A stretch of DNA of 64,000 nt from Cardinalis cardinalis (Eukaryota > Chordata > Aves > Passeriformes > Cardinalidae), in assembly GCA_014549065.1 (NCBI GenBank), contig JACDOX010000108.1, forward strand, positions 1,309,203 through 1,373,202. Reading direction: 5' to 3'. The notes under the pieces were generated by a model. The model was not told the DNA's origin. It saw only the letters and a program-made list of their open reading frames with translations, and did no database searches. Shown here piece by piece: positions 29,501 to 37,954 of the stretch. The position numbers were made by a program, and so were the translations under genes. Numbering within the stretch: position 1 is the stretch's first letter; each line of letters starts with the position of its first letter.

Positions 29501-32500
29501 GGGGATGAGGAGCTGCCAGGAAAGGGACTGGTGTAGCAAAGACAAGTGTTGTGCTTAGGNCTAAGTTACCTGCAATCCATGAATCCAAGAACAGGAGAAT
29601 GCCATCATTTTGAACATTCTGTTGATAAATGAGCATGACTCCCCANTTCTGGGCACTTGTTTATTGAATTTACATCCTCACTTCTTTTATTTTATCAGGT
29701 CATCATATTTANTTACACAGTTGTGTTATCTTGTCCCCAGGACTCATGTGTAATTACAGAGTGCTGTAGTAATTACTGCATGCTAACTGTGAATAGTTNT
29801 AGCACAGGCAAGTTCAATTCTTCTGTCTGTGAACAGTGGAAGGAATAGTTTTGCGTTTATTAATATGCTTTAGAACTGTACTGTACATTGAAATGAGAAC
29901 TAATGTGGTGAGGAATGCTGCTGTAATCATGCAGTGCAGATTAGATGTCTAACAAGCTTTTGCAGAATGTGATATTGCTTTTAATTTGTTTTGAATATGT
30001 TGTNTTAAGTTCTGTTTGCACTAATTTCATACAACCTTTGTTAATTTTCTTAATCTTGTGAAGTGCTCTGCTTAATTTGATATTACCCAGTCTTTAATAG
30101 TGAGAGGAAGTTCCCTGCTGGGTGCTTGTTCTGGGCAGATCTGGCCTCTTGTTTTAATTCCATTTTCATCCCTGTTTGTGTTTCCAGTTCAAATCCACAC
30201 CAAGTAAGAGTGTCTCAGTGGTGGGCTGGATGGTGATGATGGCAGATGACCCTGAGCATCCAGATCTCTTCTTATTGACTGATTCTGAGAAGGGTAAGCA
30301 GTGCACAGAATAAACATTTTCTTTGCTGAGGTCATTTGTCAGCCACTAAACCAGCAGGTGAAGGGTGACATCCTTCCAGTTTCAGATCCTGTCCATGTCA
30401 TCTTCTCCTTTAGGATGCTGTGGGAGCAACAACCCATGGAGAATCCTTCTTCATTGAGTTGTAAGAACTCTCCAAACTCTTAACAACCCCAGATGTGATT
30501 TTAATTGGAAGTATTCATCTGTATTCTTTTAAAATACATTTAGAACGCTTTGAGGCATTTTCACATGTGTGAAACCTAAGTAACAATTAAAAAAAAGATT
30601 CAGCTAACACTAGCTGCTTGAGCAGTCCCTTCTCTCCAAGTGAAAACCAAAACCCAAACCATCTGTTCAAATGTGGTGCTATTACCAGGAAAAACTCCTC
30701 AGAGATCTTGACTGTTGTGTGGAGGAGCCTGTGGATGTCCATTACTCCAACACAGTGGCTGCTTTCAGCTGAAGCTCTGAAGAAAATGTTACTTTTCCAC
30801 AACACTTCAAATTGTGCAGAAAGAACATTATTAGAAGTTCTGATAAAGGAGCTTAAAATTATTTATTGCTTTGTCTGCTTCAGGTCTTAGTACATTTTAT
30901 TTCCAAACATGTCTCCTAGCACTGCTGATATGAAGTATAAATTGTGAGTGCTTGTCAGCTTAAACTCTGCAACAGCAATCTGAAATATTTTTCTAACACT
31001 TGACCTTCCTGAACCCAAACAAGCACTGTGTAACTCCAGCCTGGTCTGAAATGTATCAATACATTTAGGAGTGATTTTCAGATATTTTCAAATGTAGCTT
31101 TCCAGGGTGCATTTCAGTGATACCTTGCACTTTGTTCAAAAAAATCCTAACATTATAAACCAGTTACAGTAATGGCAGTGAACTAAACCACCTCTGTTTT
31201 AAGGGATATTTTGTTCTTTCCTAGTTGAGACAGGCATTAGTTGAAATCTAGAATGTTGGAAAGGAAGAGAGGAAAGCTGAAACTTTTCTTCAATTGGTCA
31301 AGCAATTGCAGCTATTCCAGACAAAGTGTAAAGTTATATGGACGATCTATTAATAAATCTTCTCATAATATTTCAGTTTAGAGGTACTTGAATATGGGTA
31401 GGATTTAAGTGTTTAAAGAGGACCACTGTTTATGTTTCTTCATCAGTTTTTTTTTTCTCTTTCTTAGGAAATTCATATAAATTTCAAGCTGGAAACAGAA
31501 TGAATGCAATGCTCTGGTTTAAACATCTGAGTGCTGCCTGCCAAAGCAACAGACAACAGGTGAGAGCAAGGCAGTGAAATGAAATTAAATTAAATGATCT
31601 TTTAAGAGCTCAGAGCTGATGGATCTTTGNGGTGAGCAAGCTGTCACTGAGGGCTCTGTGTGTTCCCTGAGCAGCCTCTCCACCCCTTTCATGTGCTGAT
31701 GGATTTCTCTTGGCTTTTCTGCTTGGCCCTTTGCAGACAAGTCCTCAGAGCTTCTGGAGTAATGAGGAAAGATTTGGGGCTACCTTGAGACTAATTTAAA
31801 GCAAGTGGGGAAATGCAAGGAATGCTCTGAAATATCTGAGTGCAGTATTTTTGTCTTGCCCATTTGAAAAAGGCTATTGTACAATTATATAAAAAGCTAT
31901 AAACTGCAGCATTCAGTATCAATTCCAGTTAACTCTCCTGAAGTGCTTTTTTTCAGGTCATAGGCATCCATATTTTCTGCTGTGTATGTATTTTGTATTC
32001 CTAAAATGNACAGAAAATAGTTCAGCCCTTGGTACATTTTCCAGTTTTTAAAAGCAAAAGAAGCATTTTCTATTAATCAAAAAGGAAGATAAGACTCGAA
32101 CCCCTATTAAATGCAGTTGTTGTATAAATTCTTACTGACCTTTTTCATCAGCAAAATCCTTTTTAAGTTACTTTGTCTCCCTGAACTCTTCCTTCTCTCT
32201 GCACATTTGTTTATGGAGTTCTCAGAGCAGAAATCCTACTGAATTTCAAGGGGANGCAAAAAGGCTTTTCCTGATCCTTCTGTGCTTTCTTGTTCAATTC
32301 TGCCTCTGAGAGAGATCTTAAGAAGTAAGGAGGGTTGCAGAAGCTCCTGTGAAGGTATTTGAGACAGTGCAAAGGAGAGAAATTGTGTTCCTGGCTGGAG
32401 AAAGTGGGAATAGTAGCAAAAATAGTGGCAAAGAGTTTGCAAGTAAGTGGTGAAAAACTGTCCTCTAAAGACAGCTCTGGTTCAGTAAGGGTTGGCAATA

Positions 32501-33390
32501 CTGTTTATTACTGTTAACAGTGTAACTGCCTTAGAAAAATTGGATGTTTATATGTGTTTTCAATGGAATATAAACACCTAGTCTGTTTAATAGTAATAGC
32601 TGAATAATAGTAAGAGCTATTTTAATAGGTACTATTTGTGATTTTAGTGGTGCAGCTTTAGCCCAGTTGAGCATTCTTTCTTCTGCAGGTAAATGGTAAA
32701 TGCAGAGCAAGAAATGCTGGATTCATATCTGACCAAACTGACTATTTATTGACAGTTGTCAGGAATGTGGTGGCTCTAATAACCTGACTAAATGAGAGAT
32801 GTTGGTGTCAGACAGATTCCTGGTGGAGGGAAAATGGGGATATAAACTAATGTATTGCAAACATTGGCTTTAATCTTCATGAGTGATAGCTGCAACAGGC
32901 ATTCAGGTTTGCTATAGGAAAACCCAAAGAATTGTTTGTGCCTTTTTTTTTTTTTTAATTAGTTTTAAAAAGACCAAGGAGCCTACATCACTCACTGATC
33001 TGTGTGCCAAGAATTTTCTAGCTGGGGCTCAGGTGAGAGGATTCTCCTTGTCTAGCAGAGCTGAGATTTATCATGTTAAAGTTGTTTTGATGACAAGTCT
33101 AAANTGTCATCAAAATTAAGAAGTTCTACAACTATATGAGAAAATTGTAACCCTCACAGGAGTTTAACATTTTTATTATACCTGAGGTTTCTGCAGCTCT
33201 AAGTGTATTTTTCCTGATGGATGATAGTTGCATTCCTTCCCCCTTTTTTTGAAGACAGAATGATGTGCATTTCAACAAGGGGTTTAGTCTGTGACATAGT
33301 TGAATGCAAGTCNCTACTACCTGAAGTAAATTCTTCTATCATTTGTGTTTTTGTTTTCAGGTTCCTGCCAACTTGATGACCTTTGAATAA
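2401..33390 (+). CDS. RALGPS2: RALGPS2, Ral GEF with PH domain and SH3-binding motif 2 (3' half, 12 exons)
   Basis: RALGPS2 is a guanine-nucleotide exchange factor for the Ras-family GTPase RalA. It has an N-terminal Cdc25/RasGEF domain, a linker whose PxxP motif binds SH3 adaptors, and a C-terminal PH domain that targets it to the plasma membrane. The spliced exons read, in order, the end of the GEF domain (IYLSDLTYIDSAYPS, SDLQQSCEYD, YIEELQKFVEDD), the PxxP linker (LPPTPPSPRNLIP, HRKCHSLGYN), the Ser-rich linker (FKSATFPNAGPRHLLDDS), the cassette (NRLYHSLGP), the PH domain (VTIQGVLRRKTLL, SWTKYWVALCGTQLFYYA, WMVMMADDPEHPDLFLL, FQAGNRMNAMLWFKHL) and the terminus NLMTFE. I recall human RALGPS2 as nearly identical throughout. 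The match to RALGPS2 rather than RALGPS1 rests on that recall. Exons: 2401-2538, 3432-3522, 5870-5937, 6590-6725, 7621-7772, 17188-17242, 20492-20569, 22111-22216, 22981-23073, 30188-30293, 31468-31559, 33361-33390. The 5' exons are outside the window. Confidence 0.96.
2539..3431 (+). other. RALGPS2: RALGPS2 intron
   Basis: This is ordinary AT-rich intron sequence between matched GT and AG sites. I see no repeat or exon in it. Confidence 0.85.
3432..3522 (+). CDS. RALGPS2: RALGPS2 coding exon: end of RasGEF domain
   Basis: It reads IPMLPHVQKYLNSVQYIEEL then QKFVEDD, the last GEF-domain helix. The acceptor is CTGTTTTCCAG and the donor is ACAA|GTAAGT. One N at 3517 makes the residue after EDD ambiguous (Asn in the human protein as I recall it). 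The phase joins exactly to the exon at 5870. Confidence 0.95.
3523..5869 (+). other. RALGPS2: RALGPS2 intron with a CR1 tail
   Basis: It holds the CR1 3' fragment at 3640-3720. The rest is intron with no coding exon that I can support; the short open frames have no splice context. Confidence 0.85.
3640..3720 (+). mobile_element. CR1 LINE 3'-end fragment
   Basis: TCCCTGCCCATGGCAGGGGG, then TTGGAACTAG, CCTTC and CATTCTGTGATTCTGTGATG, follow the 3' end of avian CR1, including its terminal 8-bp microsatellite. It is a heavily 5'-truncated copy, as is usual for CR1. Confidence 0.9.
5870..5937 (+). CDS. RALGPS2: RALGPS2 coding exon: linker
   Basis: It reads LSLKIEPGTSTP then HSAASREDLV, the start of the Ser/Pro-rich linker after the GEF domain. 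The acceptor is TTAATGCAG and the donor GTAG|GTAAAT. Phases fit both neighbours. Confidence 0.95.
5938..6589 (+). other. RALGPS2: RALGPS2 intron
   Basis: A short intron between matched splice sites, with nothing else seen in it. Confidence 0.85.
6590..6725 (+). CDS. RALGPS2: RALGPS2 coding exon: PxxP SH3-binding motif
   Basis: It reads SEVGASPQSGRKNVAAEG then LLPPTPPSPRNLIPHG and HRKCHSLGY. PPTPPSPR contains the overlapping PxxP core that in RalGPS proteins contacts SH3 domains of adaptors such as Grb2, Nck and PLC-gamma (family knowledge). The acceptor is TCTTTCCAG and the donor ACAA|GTCAGC. Confidence 0.96.
6726..7620 (+). other. RALGPS2: RALGPS2 intron with 23-bp tandem repeat
   Basis: It contains a T tract at about 6760-6774 and the three-unit tandem repeat at 7298-7364. 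No exon is seen. Confidence 0.85.
7298..7364. repeat. 23-bp tandem repeat, about three units
   Basis: Units start at 7298, 7321 and 7344 and share a core close to GAAGACAAAAATA followed by AGT, with a few substitutions. The period is read directly from the sequence. Confidence 0.8.
7621..7772 (+). CDS. RALGPS2: RALGPS2 coding exon: CpG-rich linker exon
   Basis: It reads FIHKMNTAEFKSATFPNAGP, then RHLLDDSVMEPHVPSRGQ and AESSTLSSGISI. This is the Ser-rich linker between the SH3-binding motif and the PH domain. The acceptor is GGTTTCTAG and the donor ATAG|GTGGGA. The exon holds about a dozen CpGs, unlike the CpG-poor introns around it. Confidence 0.96.
7773..17187 (+). other. RALGPS2: RALGPS2 intron, 9.4 kb
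   Basis: This is the largest visible RALGPS2 intron. I read it for the fibrinogen-like domain of ANGPTL1 (nested in RALGPS2 in human) and found no such frame on either strand. It holds scattered single Ns and a local GAGGTCACTG duplication near 11,126-11,150. I found no clear CR1 copy and no supportable exon. Confidence 0.8.
17188..17242 (+). CDS. RALGPS2: RALGPS2 coding exon: Ser/Glu linker
   Basis: This short exon reads SSDGSELSEETSWPAFE and ends with two bases of the next codon. The acceptor is TTTCCCTAG and the donor AAAG|GTAAGA. It can join in frame either to the cassette at 20492 or directly to 22111. Confidence 0.95.
17243..20491 (+). other. RALGPS2: RALGPS2 intron
   Basis: It contains the 25-bp duplication at 17425-17474 and a (TTTC)n tract at about 18302-18319. 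No exon is supported. Confidence 0.8.
17425..17474. repeat. 25-bp direct tandem duplication
   Basis: GGTTATTAGG, CTTTTA and CTAATG recur with a 25-base period. Two units are present, each with an N. Confidence 0.8.
20492..20569 (+). CDS. RALGPS2: RALGPS2 cassette exon (26 residues)
   Basis: It reads NRLYHSLGPGTRVSRNGHRG then HMKAS, matching the RNRLYHSLGP...MKASS segment of the human protein as I recall it. The acceptor is AATCCAACAG (weak pyrimidine tract) and the donor AGCAG|GTACAA. The length is 78 bases, a multiple of three, entering and leaving in the same phase, so it can be skipped without a frameshift. It is CpG-rich and basic. Confidence 0.92.
20570..22110 (+). other. RALGPS2: RALGPS2 intron
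   Basis: The 150-codon reverse open frame (20815-21267) has no splice signals or recognised motif. No exon or clear repeat is supported here. Confidence 0.8.
22111..22216 (+). CDS. RALGPS2: RALGPS2 coding exon: start of PH domain
   Basis: It reads LESEDLAVHLYPGAVTIQGV then LRRKTLLKEGKKPT. VTIQGVLRRKTLL forms the first strand of the PH domain, with basic residues typical of phosphoinositide contact. The acceptor is CTCCTTTCAG and the donor TACA|GTAAGA. Confidence 0.96.
22217..22980 (+). other. RALGPS2: RALGPS2 intron
   Basis: A short intron ending in a TTGTTTTCTCTGCAG acceptor, with nothing else seen. Confidence 0.85.
22981..23073 (+). CDS. RALGPS2: RALGPS2 coding exon: PH domain core
   Basis: It reads VASWTKYWVALCGTQLFYYA then AKSLKATERKH, PH-domain strands two to four. 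The exon is 93 bases, phase 0 at both ends, with donor CAT|GTATGT. Confidence 0.97.
27297..27311. repeat. (AAC)n microsatellite
   Basis: A short AACAACAACAACAAC run is read directly. Confidence 0.8.
28455..28679 (+). mobile_element. CR1 LINE 3' fragment
   Basis: AGGGAGAAATTCCTCCCTGT, GCCCTGGCACAGG, CTGTGGCTGCCCCATCCCTG and GTCCCTTCCAACCC ending in ATTCTGTGATTTTATGATG follow the last ~230 bases of CR1 in forward orientation. Confidence 0.92.
30188..30293 (+). CDS. RALGPS2: RALGPS2 coding exon: PH domain
   Basis: It reads FKSTPSKSVSVVGWMVMMAD then DPEHPDLFLLTDSEK. The acceptor is GTGTTTCCAG and the donor AAGG|GTAAGC. Val and Pro replace a few human linker residues; otherwise it matches as I recall. 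Confidence 0.96.
30294..31467 (+). other. RALGPS2: RALGPS2 intron
   Basis: Ordinary intron; no repeat or exon seen. Confidence 0.8.
31468..31559 (+). CDS. RALGPS2: RALGPS2 coding exon: PH domain C-terminal helix
   Basis: It reads NSYKFQAGNRMNAMLWFKHL then SAACQSNRQQ. This includes the invariant tryptophan of the PH C-terminal helix. The acceptor is CTCTTTCTTAG and the donor ACAG|GTGAGA. Confidence 0.97.
31560..33360 (+). other. RALGPS2: RALGPS2 last intron
   Basis: It contains a T tract at about 32943-32957 and ends in a strong TGTTTTTGTTTTCAG acceptor. No further exon is seen. Confidence 0.8.
33361..33390 (+). CDS. RALGPS2: RALGPS2 terminal coding exon
   Basis: It reads VPANLMTFE followed by TAA at 33388-33390. 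The human protein ends in the same NLMTFE as I recall it, so the C-terminus is native. Confidence 0.95.
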   Translation, partial: VPANLMTFE

Positions 33391-34990
33391 CAGGCGAATT
33401 CAAAACAATAAAAAAGGACAATTTGAACCATCTCATAATTGAGAACAAGGTCCTAATGAAAAATGTGCCAGCTGTATTCTGTGCCAGAACAGAACCTGTC
33501 TACTCGATCTCTGAACTCTGGAGCCCTGAACAAAACCACTAAAGGTTGGGGAGTGGAGTCCCCCAAATTAAAAATGGAGTTGCAACATGAATTGCCNTGG
33601 ACCATGCTTCATTATGTTCTGAGAACTGACCTGTGGAAACCACTGCCTTAAAGAGTGAAAGGAAAAACAACATGAAACACCAAATAGTGTGTGTGAAACT
33701 TCTGGCGGTGCTGTGCTTGAGTTAAATAGATTGTAGCTAGTTTTGAGTTTCTTTTAACTTTATACTAATTTTGAAAATAACTCACCTTTTTAGGCATTCT
33801 TAAGAAAACAGGTAAACTGGTATTTAAGAGTTGTATCAAAAGCTGTGTATGAACCAGGTAAAAGGTACTACATGTTCTGGAGATGTTGTTTAGGCCATCC
33901 CAGGANTCCTGGAGGGGAGCTTGTCCCAGGCACACGGCCTGGAGCAGTGTTATTTCTCTCAGACCTGTAAGAAATGTAACACAATTGCAAGTTCAGAGCA
34001 GCACTGAGCTTGCAAACCTTGGTCCTGTATGGGAGCCAGACTCCAACAGGGGCACAGAGCTGAGCCAAAAATCAGTTTGGTACATTTAGCCCTAATTCCT
34101 GGTGAAAAACACATGTTTGGGGCAGTCAGGGGGGGTGTGTGTGTGAGACAAAACTGAAAGCACTGTTGGGTCAGAACTGAGTGTTTTCATCCTATGTGTT
34201 TCTATGCCTGTGACTCCTTCACAGAAAAGCTGAATGACAAAACACCCACACCTGGGTACAGCTCACTGAGATGTTTGACTTTGGCTATCTGCTAATTATC
34301 AGTTAGGGACCACTGTTAGTGTGTGGTGTTTCATAATATCACTTCAGATGGACATTTTAAAAAGATAGAGGCACAATTTCAAGCTTTCATGTTCTCATTT
34401 GGCAATAATTGATTTTAGTATCTGTCTCAGTCAAAGTAGTTGACGTTGTGTGGTGTTGATAACATGGCCTAAAGCAGACCTTACATACAGAAGCTCTTTT
34501 GATCTTCAGGCAATTAACTAATTTATTAGAAGGTAGGATAACCTAAGGAGAGAAAAGGTGTGGGGCCATCAAAATTCCATCCTTGACAGGAATCATTCTT
34601 GGTCACTGAAATTACTCACAGAGAAAAACATAATGGTTGTAAAAAGGGAGCTGTGCTTTATGTGTGTGTTTGATGCTTAAGACTTTGATTCTTGCTTTAT
34701 TGGGGTTTCCTTGACGTCACCTAGNTTCCTGGATGATTGGTCTTTCTTTAATCTTCAGAAATATGATCTTTGTAAAGCAAGGAAACATTGTCCAAAATAT
34801 GACTCTGATATTGGAGCTTTGAAGTCTGTGAAAAAGTAGTAACTGTTCCATTGACATTGTGGTTTAGTGACCGTAAATATGCTTGCAGATTCCACCATGA
34901 ATTCTCCTTTTTAAACAGAAACAAGCTACCTACCAGTCTGTTTCAGAGTTCTCTGACTATCTAATAAAGGTTTCTACTAGTAGTTGTTAT
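33391..34990 (+). other. RALGPS2: RALGPS2 3' UTR (end inferred)
   Basis: Sequence after the TAA has no coding potential. AATAAA occurs at about 33406 (very close to the stop, probably unused or minor) and at 34963-34968. The second is followed by T-rich sequence and is my preferred end. The true end could be further downstream. Confidence 0.5.
34963..34968 (+). promoter_or_regulatory. Candidate RALGPS2 poly(A) signal AATAAA
   Basis: A canonical hexamer lies about 1.57 kb after the stop, with T/G-rich sequence in the next 40 bases. It is chosen from sequence alone. Confidence 0.4.
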
Positions 34991-36242
34991 TTTGAAAATG
35001 TACAGTTTGTTTATTACATCTGAGTAGAAGCCTCTAAATTCACATTTGAGGGGCTTTTTTTCCAGAGTCAAATTAATTGTGTAGTGGAAATGATTAATTT
35101 CTGATTTTTGGCAGGCAAAAGGAAAGGTAATTCAATCTCACAGTAAACAAAACAAAACACAAAACCCCCAACCACTTGGTAATGTAAAGTGTAATAGGGT
35201 GGTTTATGTTTCCAAGAATTGTTCTGAATTGGCTCTTGGTAGAAAGAAAAAGAGTAGAAGGATGCTTCTGTTGGAATTACACCACAAGGACTATGAGAAT
35301 TTGGCTCCCCTTGCAGTTCTNTTGTTGCTGTTTCTTATATGGGGAATGAAGTCTGTTCTGAAGTCATGAATTTTGGGAAGGGGTTTCTTGTGCTGAATCC
35401 CTCTGCAATTCACACATCTTCCAGATTTACCCACTTTGGGTGTATAGCAAAGACAACATCCTGACAGCCAGCAGTGTTACTTTAGTAGACTTTGCACAAC
35501 TTGAGTTTGGTTTTTTTCCGTTTTCAAACTTCCCTAATGTGTGTTTCTTCTCTATGACTATGTGTTTGTTTGGGATTTTTTAACAATTTGTGCCCTTTTT
35601 TTAAGCATTGTAGATAATAGCCTGTGAATTTTGAATTTTTAAATAAGCTATTCTAGGTTCATTGCAGCATAACTGTGTCTGTTCTTTTGTTAGTGAAAGG
35701 AAAGATGCAACTGGGAGCCACAGCCTGACAGCCCTCAGCTTTGCTAAGGACAGAGCCAGGTCAGGACGTGTCATTTATCACTGGATTTTTGCATTTTTCC
35801 AGCTGTTTTCAGTGAGGTTTTTATGGTAGGAGGATGGTGGGGAAAATAATTCACAAATCATCCTTTAATGAATTGCTGTTACCAGCTCTCATTGTCCTTG
35901 GGCCTCCTACTCTTCCTTGTTTTCTGCCCTCAGATCTGCTGGTTTTTATGGGAGAGATTGAATATTATGGGAGGAGTTTCTTTAAATGTGTAGCCAGAAT
36001 AACTGGAGTGAGTAATGACAAGACAGGAAGTATTTTTGGCACTTGTCACAGTGAGTAGTTCAGTACTTTCCCTTTGTTTATGGCCACGTAGTCCTGCACA
36101 AACACTGACATTTCTAGAGCTTGAGCTAAATGGTGCTCAGAAGGAGGTGCTGGGTTTGCTCCCTCAGGNAAAGCTGCCTCAGCTAAGCTGTGGAAGGACT
36201 CAGACAAGTTAAATGACACACTGTAAAGAATGTACTAATGCT

Positions 36243-36266
36243 CTTTTTTTTTAAAAAAAAAAAAAA
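36243..36266. repeat. T-run/A-run junction
   Basis: A T run passes directly into a long A run, so the segment is self-complementary. It is read directly. Confidence 0.75.
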
Positions 36267-36279
36267 GGAGTTAAAAAAG

Positions 36280-36338
36280 TTAAATAACTGAAAGTATTGC
36301 TGAGAAAACAAGGAGAGCAGCGAGCTCCTGGTATTCAG
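36280..36338 (+). other. Possible non-coding first exon of the unrecognised gene
   Basis: GTATTCAG|GTAAGG is a strong donor 1.5 kb upstream of the first coding exon, which itself begins with an acceptor and 14 bases of leader. The start is arbitrary. No promoter motif is convincing here. Confidence 0.25.
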
Positions 36339-37853
36339 GTAAGGCTGTCATCCAGACTGCTTCAGACAGTTGGCAGTTTCTCTTTGATTTTCTTTTCTAA
36401 TGTCTTGCTCTAATTGTTTATCTTGTTAATAAGTGCTGAATCACTTCAGCTAATATTTGTCACTTTATCCCTTAATGTTTTGGTTTTGAAGCTGAAGATG
36501 CCCCTTGCAATTCCTTGTTTTGGCTGCATTTGAGCAAAAATTATTTAGAGTAGCTCTTCTAGCAAGACTTCAGATATGAATATTAATTATCTGCTGACTG
36601 ATAACCAGCCTTTTAGCTAAACTAAAATTTTGGGAAGGATTAAGCAACAGGGAATGTCTGGTTTATGAAATTGGTGCATTGCATTAAAAATATATAACAC
36701 TGCACTGCTTCATGTTAACTTTTATCTAATTAATCTCTGCTATTTTTGGCTAGGATTTTCAAACCTGATTTCTATTCCAGTGCCCTTTAAAGCAAATAAT
36801 ATTTATAACTTTTATTTTTAAAACATTCTGGTAGTTTGAATAAACATAGCTCAGCTCAGACACTTTTTCATTTTTAGATGTCTGTTTTATGCCAGAGGAG
36901 TATTACTCCAGCTGTTATGTTTCAATAAGTATTTAGGTGCACATTACAGGCATTAAAACTGCAAATACTAAATGAGTCACCTAAATACTTAATGAATGAG
37001 CTTTAGCACCCTGCTTTAAAATCATGTTTAGAGAATCATGCACGTTGGAAAACATATTGGAAACAAAAGGAAGCATAGAAAAACACAGCAGGGTTTTATT
37101 AGTTATCTACTCCTCACTAGGAATAAATTCATCAAATTTAATGCTTCTTGCAACATCAGCCTCCTGTATTTGCATTCTGTATTTTCAACACTTCTCCTCC
37201 TCTATTGGTATCAGACCTAACACATGGTGACAGCAAATCTCTCTCTCCCAGCAGAAGCAGTTGCAGGTTTTTGTGCTGCTGAGGCACATGAGAAGCAGAG
37301 GTCTCTTGACAAAAGGCAAGTTGATATTATGGTTTTAATTAACTGCAACAAATANTGTCCAAATGAAGGTAAAAAACATGGGATGCTTTTTCTTCTGGCT
37401 CTGTCAGTGGCCTTTTTCTTCATTACTTATCCTTTTTTAATTGTTTGGTATTCTAACTCAGCAACACTAGNAGTTCCAACCTTATTCATGGCCAGCTCTT
37501 AGTGCTGCCTGCTGCAGCATCAAAACCCCAAGGCTGGCACTAAATCACATCAGTGAATTGTCTGTTCATCCTACGAGGAGACAGCTGTGAAAGTTTTGTT
37601 ATTATTCTTTAATATTAGCCTTTNCCTTTACTTTTTCTCTAAAAGCAGCTTGCTCTTAAGGTGGTTTGNCTTTGGAAAGTTGCCATCAAAAGGATCTGTG
37701 TGAGTGGACATGGAATTCTTTGCTAGGGGTTATCCCTTCTTTTACAAACCATCATTCTGATTTGTAGTGCATGAGGAGGGNGAGTGCTTGGATTGGAGCA
37801 GGACTTCTGTCAGTGCCTTATTATGAACTTGAAGACCAATTCCTTTATTTCAG

Positions 37854-37954
37854 TGGTGAGTCCCACCATGGCAGACTTGGAGGCTGTGTCCTCAGTGTTC
37901 CAAGGGGTGACATTCCTGACAGCCACTGCATTTCTGCAGCAGTCACTTGTTCTG
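37854..37954 (+). CDS. Unrecognised gene, first coding exon (ATG at 37868)
   Basis: The acceptor TTCCTTTATTTCAG precedes a 14-base leader, and the ATG lies in CCCACCATGG, a near-perfect Kozak context. It reads MADLEAVSSVFQG then VTFLTATAFLQQSLVL. The donor is CTG|GTCAGT, phase 0. Residues 1-29. Confidence 0.65.

Larger units (their letters stand above)
23074..30187 (+). other. RALGPS2: RALGPS2 intron, 7.1 kb
   Basis: It contains an (AAC)n tract at about 27297-27311, a CR1 copy at 28455-28679 and a TATA-like CTATATAAAG at 26263-26272. No coding exon with paired splice sites was found on either strand. Confidence 0.8.
34991..37853. other. Interval between RALGPS2 and the unrecognised gene
   Basis: It contains a T/A homopolymer junction at about 36243-36266 and a donor-like CAG|GTAAGG at 36338/36339 that could end a non-coding first exon of the next gene. 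No coding exon is supported. Confidence 0.6.

Noticed and set aside
7773..30187. ANGPTL1 nested in RALGPS2 introns
   Set aside because: In human it lies inside RALGPS2 on the opposite strand. No fibrinogen-like or long coiled-coil exon is visible on the reverse strand here, so it must lie upstream of the window or be absent.
33406..33411. AATAAA 16 bases after the RALGPS2 stop as the main poly(A) signal
   Set aside because: It would give almost no 3' UTR. The downstream context is A-rich rather than GT-rich, so the signal at 34963 is preferred.
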